From Nonomuraea solani (lineage in GTDB: Bacteria; Actinomycetota; Actinomycetes; Streptosporangiales; Streptosporangiaceae), in contig NZ_FNVT01000001.1 of assembly GCF_900108335.1 (NCBI RefSeq), forward strand, positions 984,977 through 1,048,976: a stretch of 64,000 bases of DNA, written 5' to 3'. Positions 15,975 to 26,273 of this stretch are shown here, in pieces (within the stretch, counting starts at the first letter, position 1; each line of letters opens with the position of its first letter). Position numbers and translations under genes: made by a program. The notes beneath the pieces are model-generated. The model saw only the letters and a list, made by a program, of their open reading frames with translations, ran no database searches and was not told the origin of the DNA.

Positions 15975-17243
15975 TTACTGAACGGGGACCACCCTGATCG
16001 CCGGGTGGTTCTCCGTGTTCAGGTACAACCGCTCCTTCTTGCCCTCCTGTTCGAGCTCGACCACCAGCCGATACCGGTAGAGCCCCGGCTTGGCGGTGCT
16101 CAGCACCGTGCCCGCCCAGTAGTAGTAGACGGGGGTGAACGGGTCGCGCATGCGGTCGGGCGCCCCGTAGATCTTGAGCTCGATACAGACCTTCTTCTCG
16201 GCCACGTCCTCCTCGTCACCGACCTCGGTGTCCAGGAAGACGATGTTGTTGATCTTGGGCATGGGCGGCCACGTGCCGTCCCGACGCCGCTCCATGTCGA
16301 TCGGCCGGATGATCCAGTTGAGGACCTGGCCCTGCTTGCAGACCGTCTCCAGCGCGGAGGTGCCCTGTCCCGAGCCGGTGTAGCTGTTGTCCACCATGTA
16401 CATGGCGCCGGCCGAGGCCACCAGGCAGAACACCCGCAACCCCCGGCCCTCGGCCGCCTCCAGCGCCGGCCGGACCCGGTTCATGTCGATCTGCTGCGCG
16501 TGGTTCAGCGGCAGCCGGACGATCTGGGCCTCACCGATGCCCATCACCCCGGCGGTACGCGTGACGCTGTAGTGCACGTCGTCCCCGACCGCGATGGCGG
16601 GCCGCTCCTGGCCGAGGAAGGCCGCGCTGCCCTCCGACCAGAAGCCGGGGAACTTGTCGTTCCTGGCCGCCAGCATGGCGGTCAGGTTGGCCAGCGAGCC
16701 TCCCGACGTGGTCACCATCGCGAAGGTGCCGGGCGGCCAGCCGATGAAGCGGTTGAGCTCGTCGGCCATGATCTTCTCCACCACGTTGGGGAGCTGGCCG
16801 GCCTCATAGAACGACGACGGCTGGTTGACCACCGAGCTCACGAAGTCGATGACGCCGGCGAGCGGCACGGTGCTGGAGAACTGCCGCCCCATGTAGCCGG
16901 GCGACTGCACCTGGATGCCGGTCTTGACGTACAGGTCGATGATGGCGCCGAGCTTCTCCTCGTCGTAGCCCGCGATGTTCTCCTGTTCCGTCGTCATCAG
17001 GGCCCTGGCCGCCCGGGACAGCGCCGAGGGCTCGGTCAGGGCCAGTCCTTTGATCGAGAGGTCGGCCAGGTGTTTCTCCAGCTTGGCCACGGTTGTCTCG
17101 GAGCTCTCCCGGAACAGCCCTACGTCGAACGCTTTGAGCGGTAACCCGCCTCGTTCGGTGGGAAAGGAAGACGGCTCCGGCTCCTGCGGCCGAGAATTCG
17201 TCAAGGCAGCCTCCGTTGAATGTTTAACCTGACTTTCGCGCAT
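15975..17243 (-). CDS. Chimera: N-terminal half of a PLP group II decarboxylase joined to an AidA/PixA-like domain
   Basis: The 422-residue protein begins like a glutamate/aromatic amino-acid decarboxylase. Residues ~98-278 carry SPGYMGRQFS, TTSGGSLANLTAM (phosphate-binding) and HYSVTRTAGVMGIG (the ring-stacking His). Likeness stops at VASAGA (~275-280), where decarboxylases continue with SAGTT and, later, the Asp and Lys that hold PLP; none of these is present. Residues ~281-422 instead resemble AidA/PixA inclusion-body proteins: MYMVDN...GQGTSAL, LNWIIRPID, YYYWAGTVL..GLYRYRLVVE. The frame is continuous. ATG 17243 is preferred over TTG 17291. Without the lysine it cannot be a normal decarboxylase. 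The AidA call is by eye. Confidence 0.6.
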   Translation of the reverse strand: MRESQVKHSTEAALTNSRPQEPEPSSFPTERGGLPLKAFDVGLFRESSETTVAKLEKHLADLSIKGLALTEPSALSRAARALMTTEQENIAGYDEEKLGAIIDLYVKTGIQVQSPGYMGRQFSSTVPLAGVIDFVSSVVNQPSSFYEAGQLPNVVEKIMADELNRFIGWPPGTFAMVTTSGGSLANLTAMLAARNDKFPGFWSEGSAAFLGQERPAIAVGDDVHYSVTRTAGVMGIGEAQIVRLPLNHAQQIDMNRVRPALEAAEGRGLRVFCLVASAGAMYMVDNSYTGSGQGTSALETVCKQGQVLNWIIRPIDMERRRDGTWPPMPKINNIVFLDTEVGDEEDVAEKKVCIELKIYGAPDRMRDPFTPVYYYWAGTVLSTAKPGLYRYRLVVELEQEGKKERLYLNTENHPAIRVVPVQ

Positions 17244-17671
17244 GGCGACCTGGCCCCCGGAGTCAGGCTGATTTGGCCCACCGTTTTCCAAAGATGATTG
17301 AAAAAGGCGGTTAATGGCCGGCTAACAGCCGCGGAACGCACGCGACCATGGAAAAGGGTTCCTCCATTTCCCCCGGGCGGAGGTCCGGGCGGTACAGCAG
17401 GGAAGTTTCCACATCCTTACCGTGACCCGGCCGGTTGAGCGGGGGAGGCCGGCATATGCAAATAAGCCGGATCAAAACATGGATCTGAGGCCAAATCAAT
17501 AGCCCTCGGATGGCCTGGGCAGGCCAACATAATGGCCGGTCCGCATATCCGGACGAACATGTATCCATACACGGAGGGGTGGGTGAATCGCCGGTCAGTG
17601 CGGGCCGAAATAGTTCGCCGCGCTTTGGCCGGGTGTTTTATCGGCGGTTTCGGTCAATTCTGAGTAACCGC
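17244..17671. other. AT-richer intergenic region, no gene seen
   Basis: These 428 bp separate the chimera from the amine oxidase stop. Short frames here lack ribosome sites and family resemblance. The stretch GGCGGTTA...TAACAGCC near 17316-17340 is an imperfect inverted repeat that could be an operator or a weak stem. The composition is lower in G+C than the flanking genes. Confidence 0.4.
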
Positions 17672-19603
17672 TCAACCACCGTGACCGTCGCTCGCCGGCA
17701 CGTCGAGCGTGGGATTTCGGTCGAAGAAACCGACCGGCTTGAGCTTGAAACCGGTGTGGTCGACCGGCATGATCGGCCAGTCTTCCGGCCGGGGAAAGTG
17801 CGTGAGCCCGAAGGTGTGCCAGACGACGATGGAGTTGCCGTCGATATCGCGGTCGCCGGCGGTGAAGGCGGGAAGTCCCGCGCCGCCGGGATGCTGGTTG
17901 ACGAAGTCGCCCGCCGGATAGCGCTCGGCCGGGTCGTACGCCGTCACCCACAGATGCCGGGTGGCGAACGCCGCCCGCGCGGCGATCGACGACCCGGGAT
18001 CGGCCAGCAGCACCGGCTTTCCCTCGGGATACAGCGTGTATCCGACCGGCTGCCCCAGCGCGTTGCGCGAGGCCGGGTTGCTGATGTGCCAGACCCGGCC
18101 GGCCCCCGCGTCGGCGGTGCGCTGCGCCTGGCTCTCGCTGGTCAGCGGCGTGCGCCGGTAGGTGAAGGCGTTGCCGCGCGGATTGTCCGGCCCCATCGGC
18201 ACCCGGGCCACCTCGACCTCCTCGACCCGGTTGGCCGGCCCGTCCAGCGCCATGTCCAGCCGGGCGCAGAACAGGTGCTGGTGGTAGGGCGCGCCCAGGC
18301 TCGGAGCGACCTCGCTCGCGTACGGCTGCTCGCCACCCGGATGGGCGGAGGTGAACAGCATGCCGGTGGCCTTGGCCTCGAACTCGATGGTGCCGTCGAG
18401 GTAGAGGTACCAGAAGAAGCCGTAGTCGTAGTTGCCGACCGTGGTGAAGAAGGACAGCACCAGGCGGCGGTCGCGGCGGGTCTCGGCGGAGTTCGTCCAC
18501 AGGTCGCTGTGCTTCCACAGGATGCCGTGGTCCTCCTCGTGCACGCAGACCGCGTTCGTGATGGTCCTGGGGGCGCCGTGCTCGTCGGCGAGGACGGCGT
18601 CGAGGTAGGTGATGGCGCCCACGCAGTCGCAGCCGGGCTCGAGCGGGTTGGCGTACTGGCCGACGAGGTATTCGCCGGTGTCGAAGTAGTTCTGCCAGGA
18701 GCGCACCGGCGACGGGTCGGCGTAGGGCACGACCATCTCGGCGATCGAGGCGCGGTGCACGATCGACCGGTTACGGCCCCGCCGCCCGTTCACCTTGTCG
18801 CGATCGTGGAAGGTGACCTGGTGCAGCACCAGCCCCTCGCGGGCGTCGAAGCCCACCCGCAGCGACCAGTTCTCCCAGCTCAGCAGGTTGCCCTCCAGGG
18901 TGAACGAGGGGCCGTCCGGCTGGCTGATGACGATCGGCCGCTGCGTCGTGCGCGGGGCGCCGGCGACGGCGGCGTCGTCGTAGTTCGCCGACCCGCCCGG
19001 GATCGCGACCGGGCCGAAGTCGAAGACCCGGTCCACGGACCGGTTGAGGACGTCGACGTAGGCGACCAGGCCGTCCACCGGATGCGCCCAGGCGTGGTCC
19101 TTGTCGTGCTCCTGCACGAAGGCCAGGCCGCGCAGCAGGCGGCGGCCGGTCTCGCCCGGGTACTCGGCGGCGTACACGCCCGCCGACAGCGGGGCCACCC
19201 GGACCCGCGTCACGTCCAGGCCCCGGTTCTTGAGCGCGGCCACCCACCGCTCGTCGGTGGCCAGCACCTCCTCGACCACCCCGAACTCGGAGTCCAGCAC
19301 GGGCAGCTGGCCGTCCGTCGCGGCGTCGAGCACGCGGTCGGAGTCGACCAGCTCGCGGGTGATCGAGACGACCACGTCATGGGACGGCCCGCCGGCCGTG
19401 TCGAGCAGCATGACCCGCACCCGGCGGTCGATCGGGTCCCCGGGCGCGTACGAGAGCAGCATCTCCTTCACCGGCTCCTCCAGGCCGGTGTACGCGAACC
19501 GGGTCGTGTCCCCGACCAGTCCGGCGGCGGCCAGCACGGTGCGCGCGGTCGTGATCTCGCCCGGCGTCAACGGGTCGAGCGGGTGCGGCGTGGTGGCGGT
19601 CAT
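17672..19603 (-). CDS. Copper-containing primary-amine oxidase
   Basis: The 643-residue protein begins at an ATG preceded by GAAGGAGGGG; the longer upstream frame is rejected. Two small alpha/beta domains (~15-210) precede the large beta-sandwich. The cofactor site VGNYDYGF has Tyr392 in the N-Y-D/E context that is self-processed to topaquinone. Copper ligands are the HxH of PYHQHLF and a C-terminal His in MPVDHTGFK. The enzyme oxidises primary amines to aldehydes, ammonia and H2O2. No signal peptide is seen, so it is cytoplasmic. It reads toward the decarboxylase-like chimera, so an amine theme is possible but unproven. Confidence 0.93.
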   Translation of the reverse strand: MTATTPHPLDPLTPGEITTARTVLAAAGLVGDTTRFAYTGLEEPVKEMLLSYAPGDPIDRRVRVMLLDTAGGPSHDVVVSITRELVDSDRVLDAATDGQLPVLDSEFGVVEEVLATDERWVAALKNRGLDVTRVRVAPLSAGVYAAEYPGETGRRLLRGLAFVQEHDKDHAWAHPVDGLVAYVDVLNRSVDRVFDFGPVAIPGGSANYDDAAVAGAPRTTQRPIVISQPDGPSFTLEGNLLSWENWSLRVGFDAREGLVLHQVTFHDRDKVNGRRGRNRSIVHRASIAEMVVPYADPSPVRSWQNYFDTGEYLVGQYANPLEPGCDCVGAITYLDAVLADEHGAPRTITNAVCVHEEDHGILWKHSDLWTNSAETRRDRRLVLSFFTTVGNYDYGFFWYLYLDGTIEFEAKATGMLFTSAHPGGEQPYASEVAPSLGAPYHQHLFCARLDMALDGPANRVEEVEVARVPMGPDNPRGNAFTYRRTPLTSESQAQRTADAGAGRVWHISNPASRNALGQPVGYTLYPEGKPVLLADPGSSIAARAAFATRHLWVTAYDPAERYPAGDFVNQHPGGAGLPAFTAGDRDIDGNSIVVWHTFGLTHFPRPEDWPIMPVDHTGFKLKPVGFFDRNPTLDVPASDGHGG

Positions 19604-19827
19604 GGCCCCTCCTTCGACGAGCGTCTCGGATCCGTGCGTGCGCGGGGAGCCGCCCACCGCCCCACCGGCGGGCACTGCCGACAGCGAACACCACGGGCAC
19701 GATGATTTCCAGGGCGGGTCCGGCCTGGGATGATCTGCAACCGATTGTCTTCGCCGCCGTTCGATGTTAGATATGGCGGAGTCAACCCTCTTGTCAGCAT
19801 CAGCACCCTTGGCTCCTTGGAGTGGCG

Positions 19828-22800
19828 ATGTCCCCACGTCGCGGGCGGGTAGCAAGGCTCAGCCGATTAGTGATCGCCGTGGCGGCGCTCCTGACTCCGT
19901 TCCTGACAGCGGCTCCCGCCGGCGCGGCCCCGGAGGCGGTGGACGTTTACCGCTATCTGGAGGATCCGGAAATGGTGGGGGAGGGGCAGCAGCCGCCACA
20001 CGCGGTGCTGCGGCCGTACGCGGACGCGCGCTCGGCGATCTCCGGCGTCACCGAGCACGACGCCCGCTCGCCGTGGATCTCCTCGCTGAACGGCGAGTGG
20101 CGGCTGACCATCGCGCCGCGGCCCGAGGAGGTGCCGGCGGGTTTCCAGGCCGCCGGCCACGACGTTTCGCGCTGGCCGAAGGCCAAGGTGCCGCACACCT
20201 GGCAGTCCGACTTCAGCGACCACCCGATGTTCCGCAACATCAGCGAGGAGATCTGGCCGGACGAACCGCCCAAGGTGCCCCGCGACGTGAACCCGACCGG
20301 CGCGTACGTCCGGCAGATCGACGTGCCCGCGAACTGGTCGGGGCGGCGGGTGTTCCTCCGGTTCGAGGGCGTCACCAGCGGCTACTTCGTCTGGGTCAAC
20401 GGCGCGTACGTGGGCTACGACCAGGGCGGCTACACCCCGGCCGAGTTCGAGGTGACGGACGCCCTGCGGCCGGGCGCGAACCGGGTGGCCGTGCAGGTGC
20501 ACCGGTGGGGAGCGGGGGCGTACCTGGAGGACTTCGACCAGTGGCGCTACAGCGGGATCTTCCGCGACGTCTGGATGTACGCCACCCCGCGGACCTCGTT
20601 GCGCGACGCGTACGTGACCACCGACCTCGACGCCCAGTACCGGAACGCCACCCTGACCGCGAAGGTCCAGGTCGCGGGTGAGGCCGCCGGCCACACCGTA
20701 CGCGGCACACTGACCGACGCCCGCGGCCGGCCGGTCGCCACCACGTCGCAGCCCGTCGCCGAGGGCGGCGCGACCCTCACTTCCCAGGTCGGCGACCCGG
20801 CCAAGTGGAGTGCCGACTCGCCCGCCCTGTACGCCCTCGTCCTGGAGCTGCTCGACCCCGGCGGCAAGGTGCTGCACACCACGGCCCAGGCGGTCGGCTT
20901 CCGCGAGGTCGAGGTCAAGGACCGCCAGATGCTCGTCAACGGCGAGCGCATTCTCGTCAAGGGCACCAACCGCGCCGAGACCGACGCGGACACCGGCCGC
21001 CACCTCACCCGCGACGCCCAGCGCCGCGACGTCGAGCTGATGAAGAGCCTGCACCTCAACGCCGTCCGCACCTCGCACTACCCGTCCGACCCCTACCTCT
21101 ACGACCTGGCCGACCGGTACGGCCTGTGGGTCGCCGACGAGGTGGACATCGAGACCCACTCGCGCGAGTCGTGCCCCCGCGACTGCCTGGCCGACCGGCC
21201 GGAGTGGCAGGCCGCCTTCGCCGACCGGTTCAGGGCCATGGTGGCCAGGGACAAGAACCATCCCAGCGTCATCATCTGGGACACCGGCAACGAGGCCGGG
21301 CTCGGCGCCGCGCACTACGCGATGGCGCGGTGGGCCGACGCCAACGAGCCGACCCGGCTGCTCTACCACCAGTCCAACAGCCCCAACGGCGACGCCCCGT
21401 ACGCCGACGTGTGGGGCCCGCGCTACCCCACGCCCGGTTACGTCGACTCCATCGGCGGGACGACCACGCGGCCGGTCGTGTTCGGCGAGTACGCCCACGC
21501 CATGGGCAACAGCCTGGGCAACTTCGACCGCTTCTGGGAGCTGATCCGGCGCTACCCGTCTCTCCAGGGTGGTTTCATCTGGGACTGGGCGGAGGCCAAC
21601 CTGCGCCAGCCGCTGGTGTTCACCCCCGACTCCTCCCGCAACCGCATCCAGGCGTTCCTCGTCGGCAAACCGGGGGCGGCCGAGGGGCGGCGCGGCCAGG
21701 CGGTGGAGCTGTCCAGCCTGGACGACTTCGTCAACGTCTTCCGCGACCGCAGACTGGACCTCACCGGCTCGGCCGTGACCCTGGACGCCTGGGTCAAGCC
21801 GGGGCCGTGGGCGGGCAGCCTCCCCATCGTGACCAAGGGGCGGGCGTACGCGCTGCAGATGCGCGACGAGCGCACGCTGGAGTTCGGCGTCACGACCGGC
21901 GCCGGCTGGAAGGCCGCCGCGGCCGCCGTACCCGACGACTGGTACGGCGCCTGGCACCACGTCACCGGCACCTATGACGGGACGGAGCTGCGGCTGTCCA
22001 TCGACGACCGGCAGGCCGGGACCGCCGCGCAGTCCGGAGCCCTCGAACCCGGCCTCTACGAGGTCAACGTCGGCCGCAACGCGGAGACCCAGCAGGACAA
22101 CACGGTGCCCCGGCTGGCCCGCGGCCTCATCGACGACGTCCGCGTGTACGGCGGGGGCGAGGACCCGGTGCTGGCCCTCGACTTCGACCGGTTCGACCGC
22201 CGCGGCGACTTCCTCAGCCTCGGGCTGAGCCTGTCCGGCACGGACGGCCTGGTCGGCTCCGACCGCCACCCGCAACCGGAGACGACGGAGATGGCCTGGG
22301 CCCACGCCCCCATCCGCTTCACCTCCACCGCTCCGTCCACCGGTAAGGTGCGCGTGCACAACGAGCAGCCCGCGGGCTCGCTGCACGTCAAGGTGCGCTG
22401 GTCGCTGCAGGAGGTGGACCGCGTGCTCCGTTCGGGCGTGCGCGACCTGCGCCTGGAGCCCGGGGGCAGCGCCGACCTCGACGTCGGGACCCCGCCCGCC
22501 AACCCGGACGACCGGCAGCGCAGGCTGATCGTCGAGGCCGTCGCCGCCGATCCGCCCGCGTGGGCGCCCAAGGGCTGGCGGTACGGCTGGCAGCAGTTCG
22601 ACCTCGGCGGCCGCGTCGTCCCCGGCATCGCCCTGCCACCCGCCGGAACCCCGAAGCTGAGCCGCGACGGCGACACGATCACCGTAACCGGCGCCGGCTG
22701 GAAGTACCGCTTCGTGAAGGGTGCCCTGACGTCCATGGACGCCGGTGGCCGCGAGTTGCTGCGTGCGGGCCCGGAGCTGGACGTCTACCGGCCGCCCACC

Positions 22801-24354
22801 AGCAACGAGACCTACGACTGGGGCACCGCCGACCGGGAGGTGTGGCACCGGGCCGGCCTCGACCGGCTGCGTACGGAGATCACCGGTACGCGGGCCGAGC
22901 CGGACGGGGACGCCGTGGTCGTCGAGGTCACCAGCACCGCCGCCGCCCCCGGCATGGCGAGCCTGCTGTCGTTCGAGCAGGTCATGAGCTACCGCATCGA
23001 CGGCCGGGGCACCGTGAGCCTGCGGCACCGCGTGGTTCCGCGCGGCTCGCGGCTGACCACGCTGCCGTACCTGCCCCGGGTGGGCGTACAGGTCAAGGTG
23101 CCCGGCTCGATGCGTGAGCTGGCCTACTACGGCAAGGGGCCGCATGAGACGTACAACGACCGGTCGAGCGGGGCCTTCACCGGCGTGTGGCGGAACGACG
23201 TGGACGAGGAATATGTCCGCTACTCCCGCCCCCAGGCGCACGGCAACCACACCGGCGCCCGCTGGGTGACGCTCAACGACGGCCGGAACGCCGGGCTGCT
23301 CGTCGGCAGGACCGACGGTCCCATCGACGTCAGCGCCACCCGGTACGACGAGCTGGCCCGCGCCGAGTACGACTTCCAGCTCCCGCTCGTGCGCAACGAC
23401 GGCTGGATCACCCTGCACGCCGCCATCGGCGAGACCGGCATGGGGGAGACGCCCAACTCGGTGCTGACCGAGTATCGCGTGCCGCCCGCCAAGACCCAGG
23501 ACTACACGCTGACGCTGCGCCCGCTCACCGCCAAGGAGGTCCGCGCCGGTGGCGTGGCCGACTCCGACGTGACCGCGCCCTGCCCGCCGGACGTGACCGC
23601 GACCGGCGACGGGAACGCCGAGCCCGGCACGCCCGAGCGCGTCACCGTCACCGTCACGGCCGGTTGCGCGGACGGGCTCACCGGCGTGACCGCGGTGCTG
23701 GCCGCGCCCGCGGGCTGGACGGTCACCCCCGCCACGGCCGACCTGGGCACAGTCGCTCATGGCACCCCCGGCCAGGCCTTGTTCACCGTCACCCCGCCGC
23801 CGGACGCCGACTTCGGCGAGCACGAGCTGACCGCCACGGTCACCGCCACCTCCGCCCGCTTCCCGGTCACCGCGCGGGCCGCCACGACGCTGCGCACGCC
23901 GTTGCCGCCGGGCAGCGTGTGGGTGAGCGACCTGCCGTTCACGGCGTCGGAGAACGGCTGGGGGCCGGTGGAGCGCGATCGCAGCAACGCCGAGCAGCCC
24001 GCCGGTGACGGCAGGACCTTGTCCATCGGCGGCCGGACGTACGAGAAGGGCATCGGCGCGCACGCCCCGTCGCGGATCGCGCTCGATCTCGGCGGGCGGT
24101 GTACGACGTTCCGCGCCGACGTCGGGGTGGACGACGAGATAGGCGGGAGCGGCTCGGTCGCCTTCGAGGTGTGGGTGGACGGGCAGCGCCGCGCGGCCTC
24201 CGGTGTGCTCACCGGGGCGGGCGGCGCGGAGTCGCTGTCGGCCGATGTCAGTGGGGGTCAGGTGCTGGAGCTGCGCGTCACGGACGGCGGCGACGGCAAC
24301 GGCGCCGACCACGCCGACTGGGCCGCCGCCCGCCTGGCCTGCGGTTCAGGGTGA
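19828..24354 (+). CDS. Secreted multidomain GH2 enzyme, beta-galactosidase-like, with LamG insert and NEW3/NPCBM tail
   Basis: The protein has about 1508 residues. GGAG lies five bases before the ATG at 19828. A signal peptide (~1-33) is followed by GH2 sugar-binding and immunoglobulin-like domains (~75-330) and the barrel. Its acid/base is Glu in WDTGNEAG and its nucleophile Glu in [11 protein letters not shown]. Right after the GFIWDW strand (~585) a LamG/concanavalin-like domain (~610-775) is inserted before the barrel resumes at [16 protein letters not shown]. Next come the LacZ small-chain sandwich (~950-1230), a NEW3 domain (~1245-1350) and an NPCBM module (~1360-1505). It should cleave beta-galactosyl or related linkages outside the cell. 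It is divergent from the amine oxidase. Confidence 0.88.
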   Translation: MSPRRGRVARLSRLVIAVAALLTPFLTAAPAGAAPEAVDVYRYLEDPEMVGEGQQPPHAVLRPYADARSAISGVTEHDARSPWISSLNGEWRLTIAPRPEEVPAGFQAAGHDVSRWPKAKVPHTWQSDFSDHPMFRNISEEIWPDEPPKVPRDVNPTGAYVRQIDVPANWSGRRVFLRFEGVTSGYFVWVNGAYVGYDQGGYTPAEFEVTDALRPGANRVAVQVHRWGAGAYLEDFDQWRYSGIFRDVWMYATPRTSLRDAYVTTDLDAQYRNATLTAKVQVAGEAAGHTVRGTLTDARGRPVATTSQPVAEGGATLTSQVGDPAKWSADSPALYALVLELLDPGGKVLHTTAQAVGFREVEVKDRQMLVNGERILVKGTNRAETDADTGRHLTRDAQRRDVELMKSLHLNAVRTSHYPSDPYLYDLADRYGLWVADEVDIETHSRESCPRDCLADRPEWQAAFADRFRAMVARDKNHPSVIIWDTGNEAGLGAAHYAMARWADANEPTRLLYHQSNSPNGDAPYADVWGPRYPTPGYVDSIGGTTTRPVVFGEYAHAMGNSLGNFDRFWELIRRYPSLQGGFIWDWAEANLRQPLVFTPDSSRNRIQAFLVGKPGAAEGRRGQAVELSSLDDFVNVFRDRRLDLTGSAVTLDAWVKPGPWAGSLPIVTKGRAYALQMRDERTLEFGVTTGAGWKAAAAAVPDDWYGAWHHVTGTYDGTELRLSIDDRQAGTAAQSGALEPGLYEVNVGRNAETQQDNTVPRLARGLIDDVRVYGGGEDPVLALDFDRFDRRGDFLSLGLSLSGTDGLVGSDRHPQPETTEMAWAHAPIRFTSTAPSTGKVRVHNEQPAGSLHVKVRWSLQEVDRVLRSGVRDLRLEPGGSADLDVGTPPANPDDRQRRLIVEAVAADPPAWAPKGWRYGWQQFDLGGRVVPGIALPPAGTPKLSRDGDTITVTGAGWKYRFVKGALTSMDAGGRELLRAGPELDVYRPPTSNETYDWGTADREVWHRAGLDRLRTEITGTRAEPDGDAVVVEVTSTAAAPGMASLLSFEQVMSYRIDGRGTVSLRHRVVPRGSRLTTLPYLPRVGVQVKVPGSMRELAYYGKGPHETYNDRSSGAFTGVWRNDVDEEYVRYSRPQAHGNHTGARWVTLNDGRNAGLLVGRTDGPIDVSATRYDELARAEYDFQLPLVRNDGWITLHAAIGETGMGETPNSVLTEYRVPPAKTQDYTLTLRPLTAKEVRAGGVADSDVTAPCPPDVTATGDGNAEPGTPERVTVTVTAGCADGLTGVTAVLAAPAGWTVTPATADLGTVAHGTPGQALFTVTPPPDADFGEHELTATVTATSARFPVTARAATTLRTPLPPGSVWVSDLPFTASENGWGPVERDRSNAEQPAGDGRTLSIGGRTYEKGIGAHAPSRIALDLGGRCTTFRADVGVDDEIGGSGSVAFEVWVDGQRRAASGVLTGAGGAESLSADVSGGQVLELRVTDGGDGNGADHADWAAARLACGSG

Positions 24355-25623
24355 GGTCACGCGGACCGGGAGGGTGCGTGGGCCGCGCACCTGCCCGGTC
24401 GACCAGGTCACCGCCGCCGGGTCCGCCAGCGTGAACTCCGGGATGCGCTCCAGCCACACCTCCAGCGCCACCCGCAGCTCCATCCGCGCGAGATGCGAGC
24501 CCACACACCGGTGGATACCGAGTCCGAAGGCCGCGTGCCGGTTGACCTCCCGGTCGATGACGACCTCGCCGGCCCGCTCGAACTGCCCGGGATCCCGGTT
24601 GCCGGCCGGGAACGACAGCAGCACCCAGTCGTCGGCCCGCATGTCGACGCCGTTCCAGCTCATGTCCTCTTTCACCAGCCGCGCCATCGTGACCGGCGCG
24701 TACGCCCGCAGGAACTCCTCCATCGCCGTCGGCAGCAGCCCCGGCTCGGCCACCAGCCGCTCCCGATCGGCCGGCGTCCTGGCCAGATGCCACAACGACG
24801 CCCCGATGGCGCTCCACGTCGTGTCGATGCCGGCGATGAGTAATAACGCCATCGTCCCCGCCACGTGCGACGATTCGAGCTTGCGCCCGTACAGCTCGGC
24901 GTTGATGAGATAGGTCGTCAGGTCGTCGCGCGGCTGGTCGAGGTGGGCGCGGATCTGGACGAGCAGGTAGTCGAACAGCTCGTCCATCCGCGCCGTCCGC
25001 TCCTCCGCCGGCAGGTTGACGCCTTCGAGCACGTTCTCGATGAAGCGACGGAAGCGCGGCCCGTCCTCCTGCGGGAAGCCCAGCATGTCGGCGATCACCC
25101 GCCGCGGGATGTGCTGGGCGTAGTCGCGGGCCGCGTCCACGACCTCCTGCCCGCGCAGATCGTCGATCAGCGAGTGGCACATCGCCCGCGCCGCCTCCTC
25201 CCGCTTGGCGACCGCGCTCTTGGTGAACGCCGGCAGCAGCAGCCGCCGCGCGTCGTGGTGGAACGGCGGGTCGGAGGAGATCGGCGGCGTGCTGCCCACC
25301 GGCGCCAGCTCGCGCGGCGGCCGGAAGTTGCTCATGATGATCGAGCGCGAGGAGAACCGCTCGGTGTCGTACGCGATCGCCGCGACGTCCGCGTAGCGCG
25401 TCGGCAGCCACCCGCCGCCGAACCGCCCGGTGTGCGCGATCGGGCAGCGCCCCCGCAGGTCCTCCATGATCGGGTACGGGTCCGCGGCCCATTCGGGTTC
25501 GAGGTGGGAGAAGTCGGTCGCCCAGTCGGACACCGGCCCGGTGATGATCTCGTTGCGCGTACCGCCGGGCTCCTCCCCGTCGTCCTGCCCGAAGTCTCGG
25601 ACGAAACGGTCGTCCACGCCCAT
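24346..25623 (-). CDS. Cytochrome P450
   Basis: The 425-residue soluble P450 shows the I-helix AGIDTTWS, an EEFLR K-helix and the heme-thiolate loop FGLGIHRCVGSHLAR with Cys373. Class and substrate cannot be told; it resembles actinomycete P450s of CYP107-like clans that work with ferredoxins encoded elsewhere. Its ATG lies one base after the TetR stop, with the ribosome site GAGGAGG inside the TetR 3' end, so both form one operon. Its stop overlaps the GH2 stop by nine bases (convergent). Confidence 0.93.
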   Translation of the reverse strand: MGVDDRFVRDFGQDDGEEPGGTRNEIITGPVSDWATDFSHLEPEWAADPYPIMEDLRGRCPIAHTGRFGGGWLPTRYADVAAIAYDTERFSSRSIIMSNFRPPRELAPVGSTPPISSDPPFHHDARRLLLPAFTKSAVAKREEAARAMCHSLIDDLRGQEVVDAARDYAQHIPRRVIADMLGFPQEDGPRFRRFIENVLEGVNLPAEERTARMDELFDYLLVQIRAHLDQPRDDLTTYLINAELYGRKLESSHVAGTMALLLIAGIDTTWSAIGASLWHLARTPADRERLVAEPGLLPTAMEEFLRAYAPVTMARLVKEDMSWNGVDMRADDWVLLSFPAGNRDPGQFERAGEVVIDREVNRHAAFGLGIHRCVGSHLARMELRVALEVWLERIPEFTLADPAAVTWSTGQVRGPRTLPVRVTSP

Positions 25624-25624
25624 A

Positions 25625-26233
25625 TCACGCCTCCTCGGTGGTGGAGCCCGCCGGTGCGAGGCCGGCGATGACGCGGGTGAGCAGCGCGGCCCACTCCTCG
25701 CGGTCCACCGCCCGCAGGTCGGGCGGGACCAGGGCGCTGCCCATGGCGAGCAGCAGGCAGAAGTGGGCGAGCGCGTCCGGCGACAGCGCGGGATCGAGCT
25801 CGCCGTCGCCCTGCGCCACGTGGACGAGGTCGGCGATCCACCCGGCCCGTTCGCCGATGTAGTCGCGCATCGGACCGGCCACGTCCTCGTCCCTGCGGGC
25901 CGCGACCAGGGCCTCGACGATGAGGTAGGCGCCGGGATCGCGGCGGCGCGGCAGGTTGCGGCCGAGCGTGAGCAGCAGGTCCGTGGCCGACCGGTCGGGA
26001 TCGGTGGCGAACAGGCCGGCCAGCAGCCGCCGCCCGTGCGCCCGCAGCGCGGCCACGAGCAGGTCGGCCTTCGAGCCGAAGTGCGCGTACAGGGCGCCGT
26101 TGCTCACGCCCGCGGCGGCGGCGATGTCCGCCACGCGGGTACCGTCGTAACCGCGTTCGGCGAAGACCTCCGCGGCGGCGGCCAGCAGCCGCTCACGCGT
26201 CTCGGCAGCCGTGACACCCGGAATGCGCCCCAT
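25625..26233 (-). CDS. TetR-family regulator of the P450 operon
   Basis: The 202-residue protein has an N-terminal HTH (VADIAAAAGVSNGALYAHFGSKADLL) and a helical ligand domain with the TetR_C-like pattern. A palindrome fitting a TetR operator overlaps its own promoter, so it probably represses itself and the P450. No Shine-Dalgarno precedes the ATG. A TTTAAT -10 hexamer lies seven bases upstream and a TTGACG -35 at 18 bp, which indicates a leaderless mRNA. Confidence 0.9.
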   Translation of the reverse strand: MGRIPGVTAAETRERLLAAAAEVFAERGYDGTRVADIAAAAGVSNGALYAHFGSKADLLVAALRAHGRRLLAGLFATDPDRSATDLLLTLGRNLPRRRDPGAYLIVEALVAARRDEDVAGPMRDYIGERAGWIADLVHVAQGDGELDPALSPDALAHFCLLLAMGSALVPPDLRAVDREEWAALLTRVIAGLAPAGSTTEEA

Positions 26234-26244
26234 GAGGAAGATTA

Positions 26245-26260
26245 AAATGATCGTTCATTT
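26245..26260. promoter_or_regulatory. TetR operator AAATGA-N4-TCATTT within the tetR promoter
   Basis: Six-base inverted arms are separated by TCGT. The element lies between the TTGACG -35 (26265-26270, minus strand) and the TTTAAT -10 of the tetR-P450 operon, so binding would block transcription. Confidence 0.6.
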
Positions 26261-26273
26261 GATTCGTCAAGAG

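Noticed and set aside
17311..17568. 85-codon Cys/Pro-rich frame in the AT-richer gap
   Set aside because: It has no ribosome site, no fold or motif, and composition typical of noncoding sequence.
15375..19603. A biosynthetic gene cluster of hydrolase, decarboxylase and amine oxidase
   Set aside because: The hydrolase converges on the others behind a strong terminator, and no core biosynthetic enzyme or transporter accompanies them. Only a loose amine theme is supported.
19867..24312. 1481-codon open frame antisense to the GH2 gene
   Set aside because: It is a low-complexity shadow without motifs, exactly overlying a complete multidomain GH2 enzyme.
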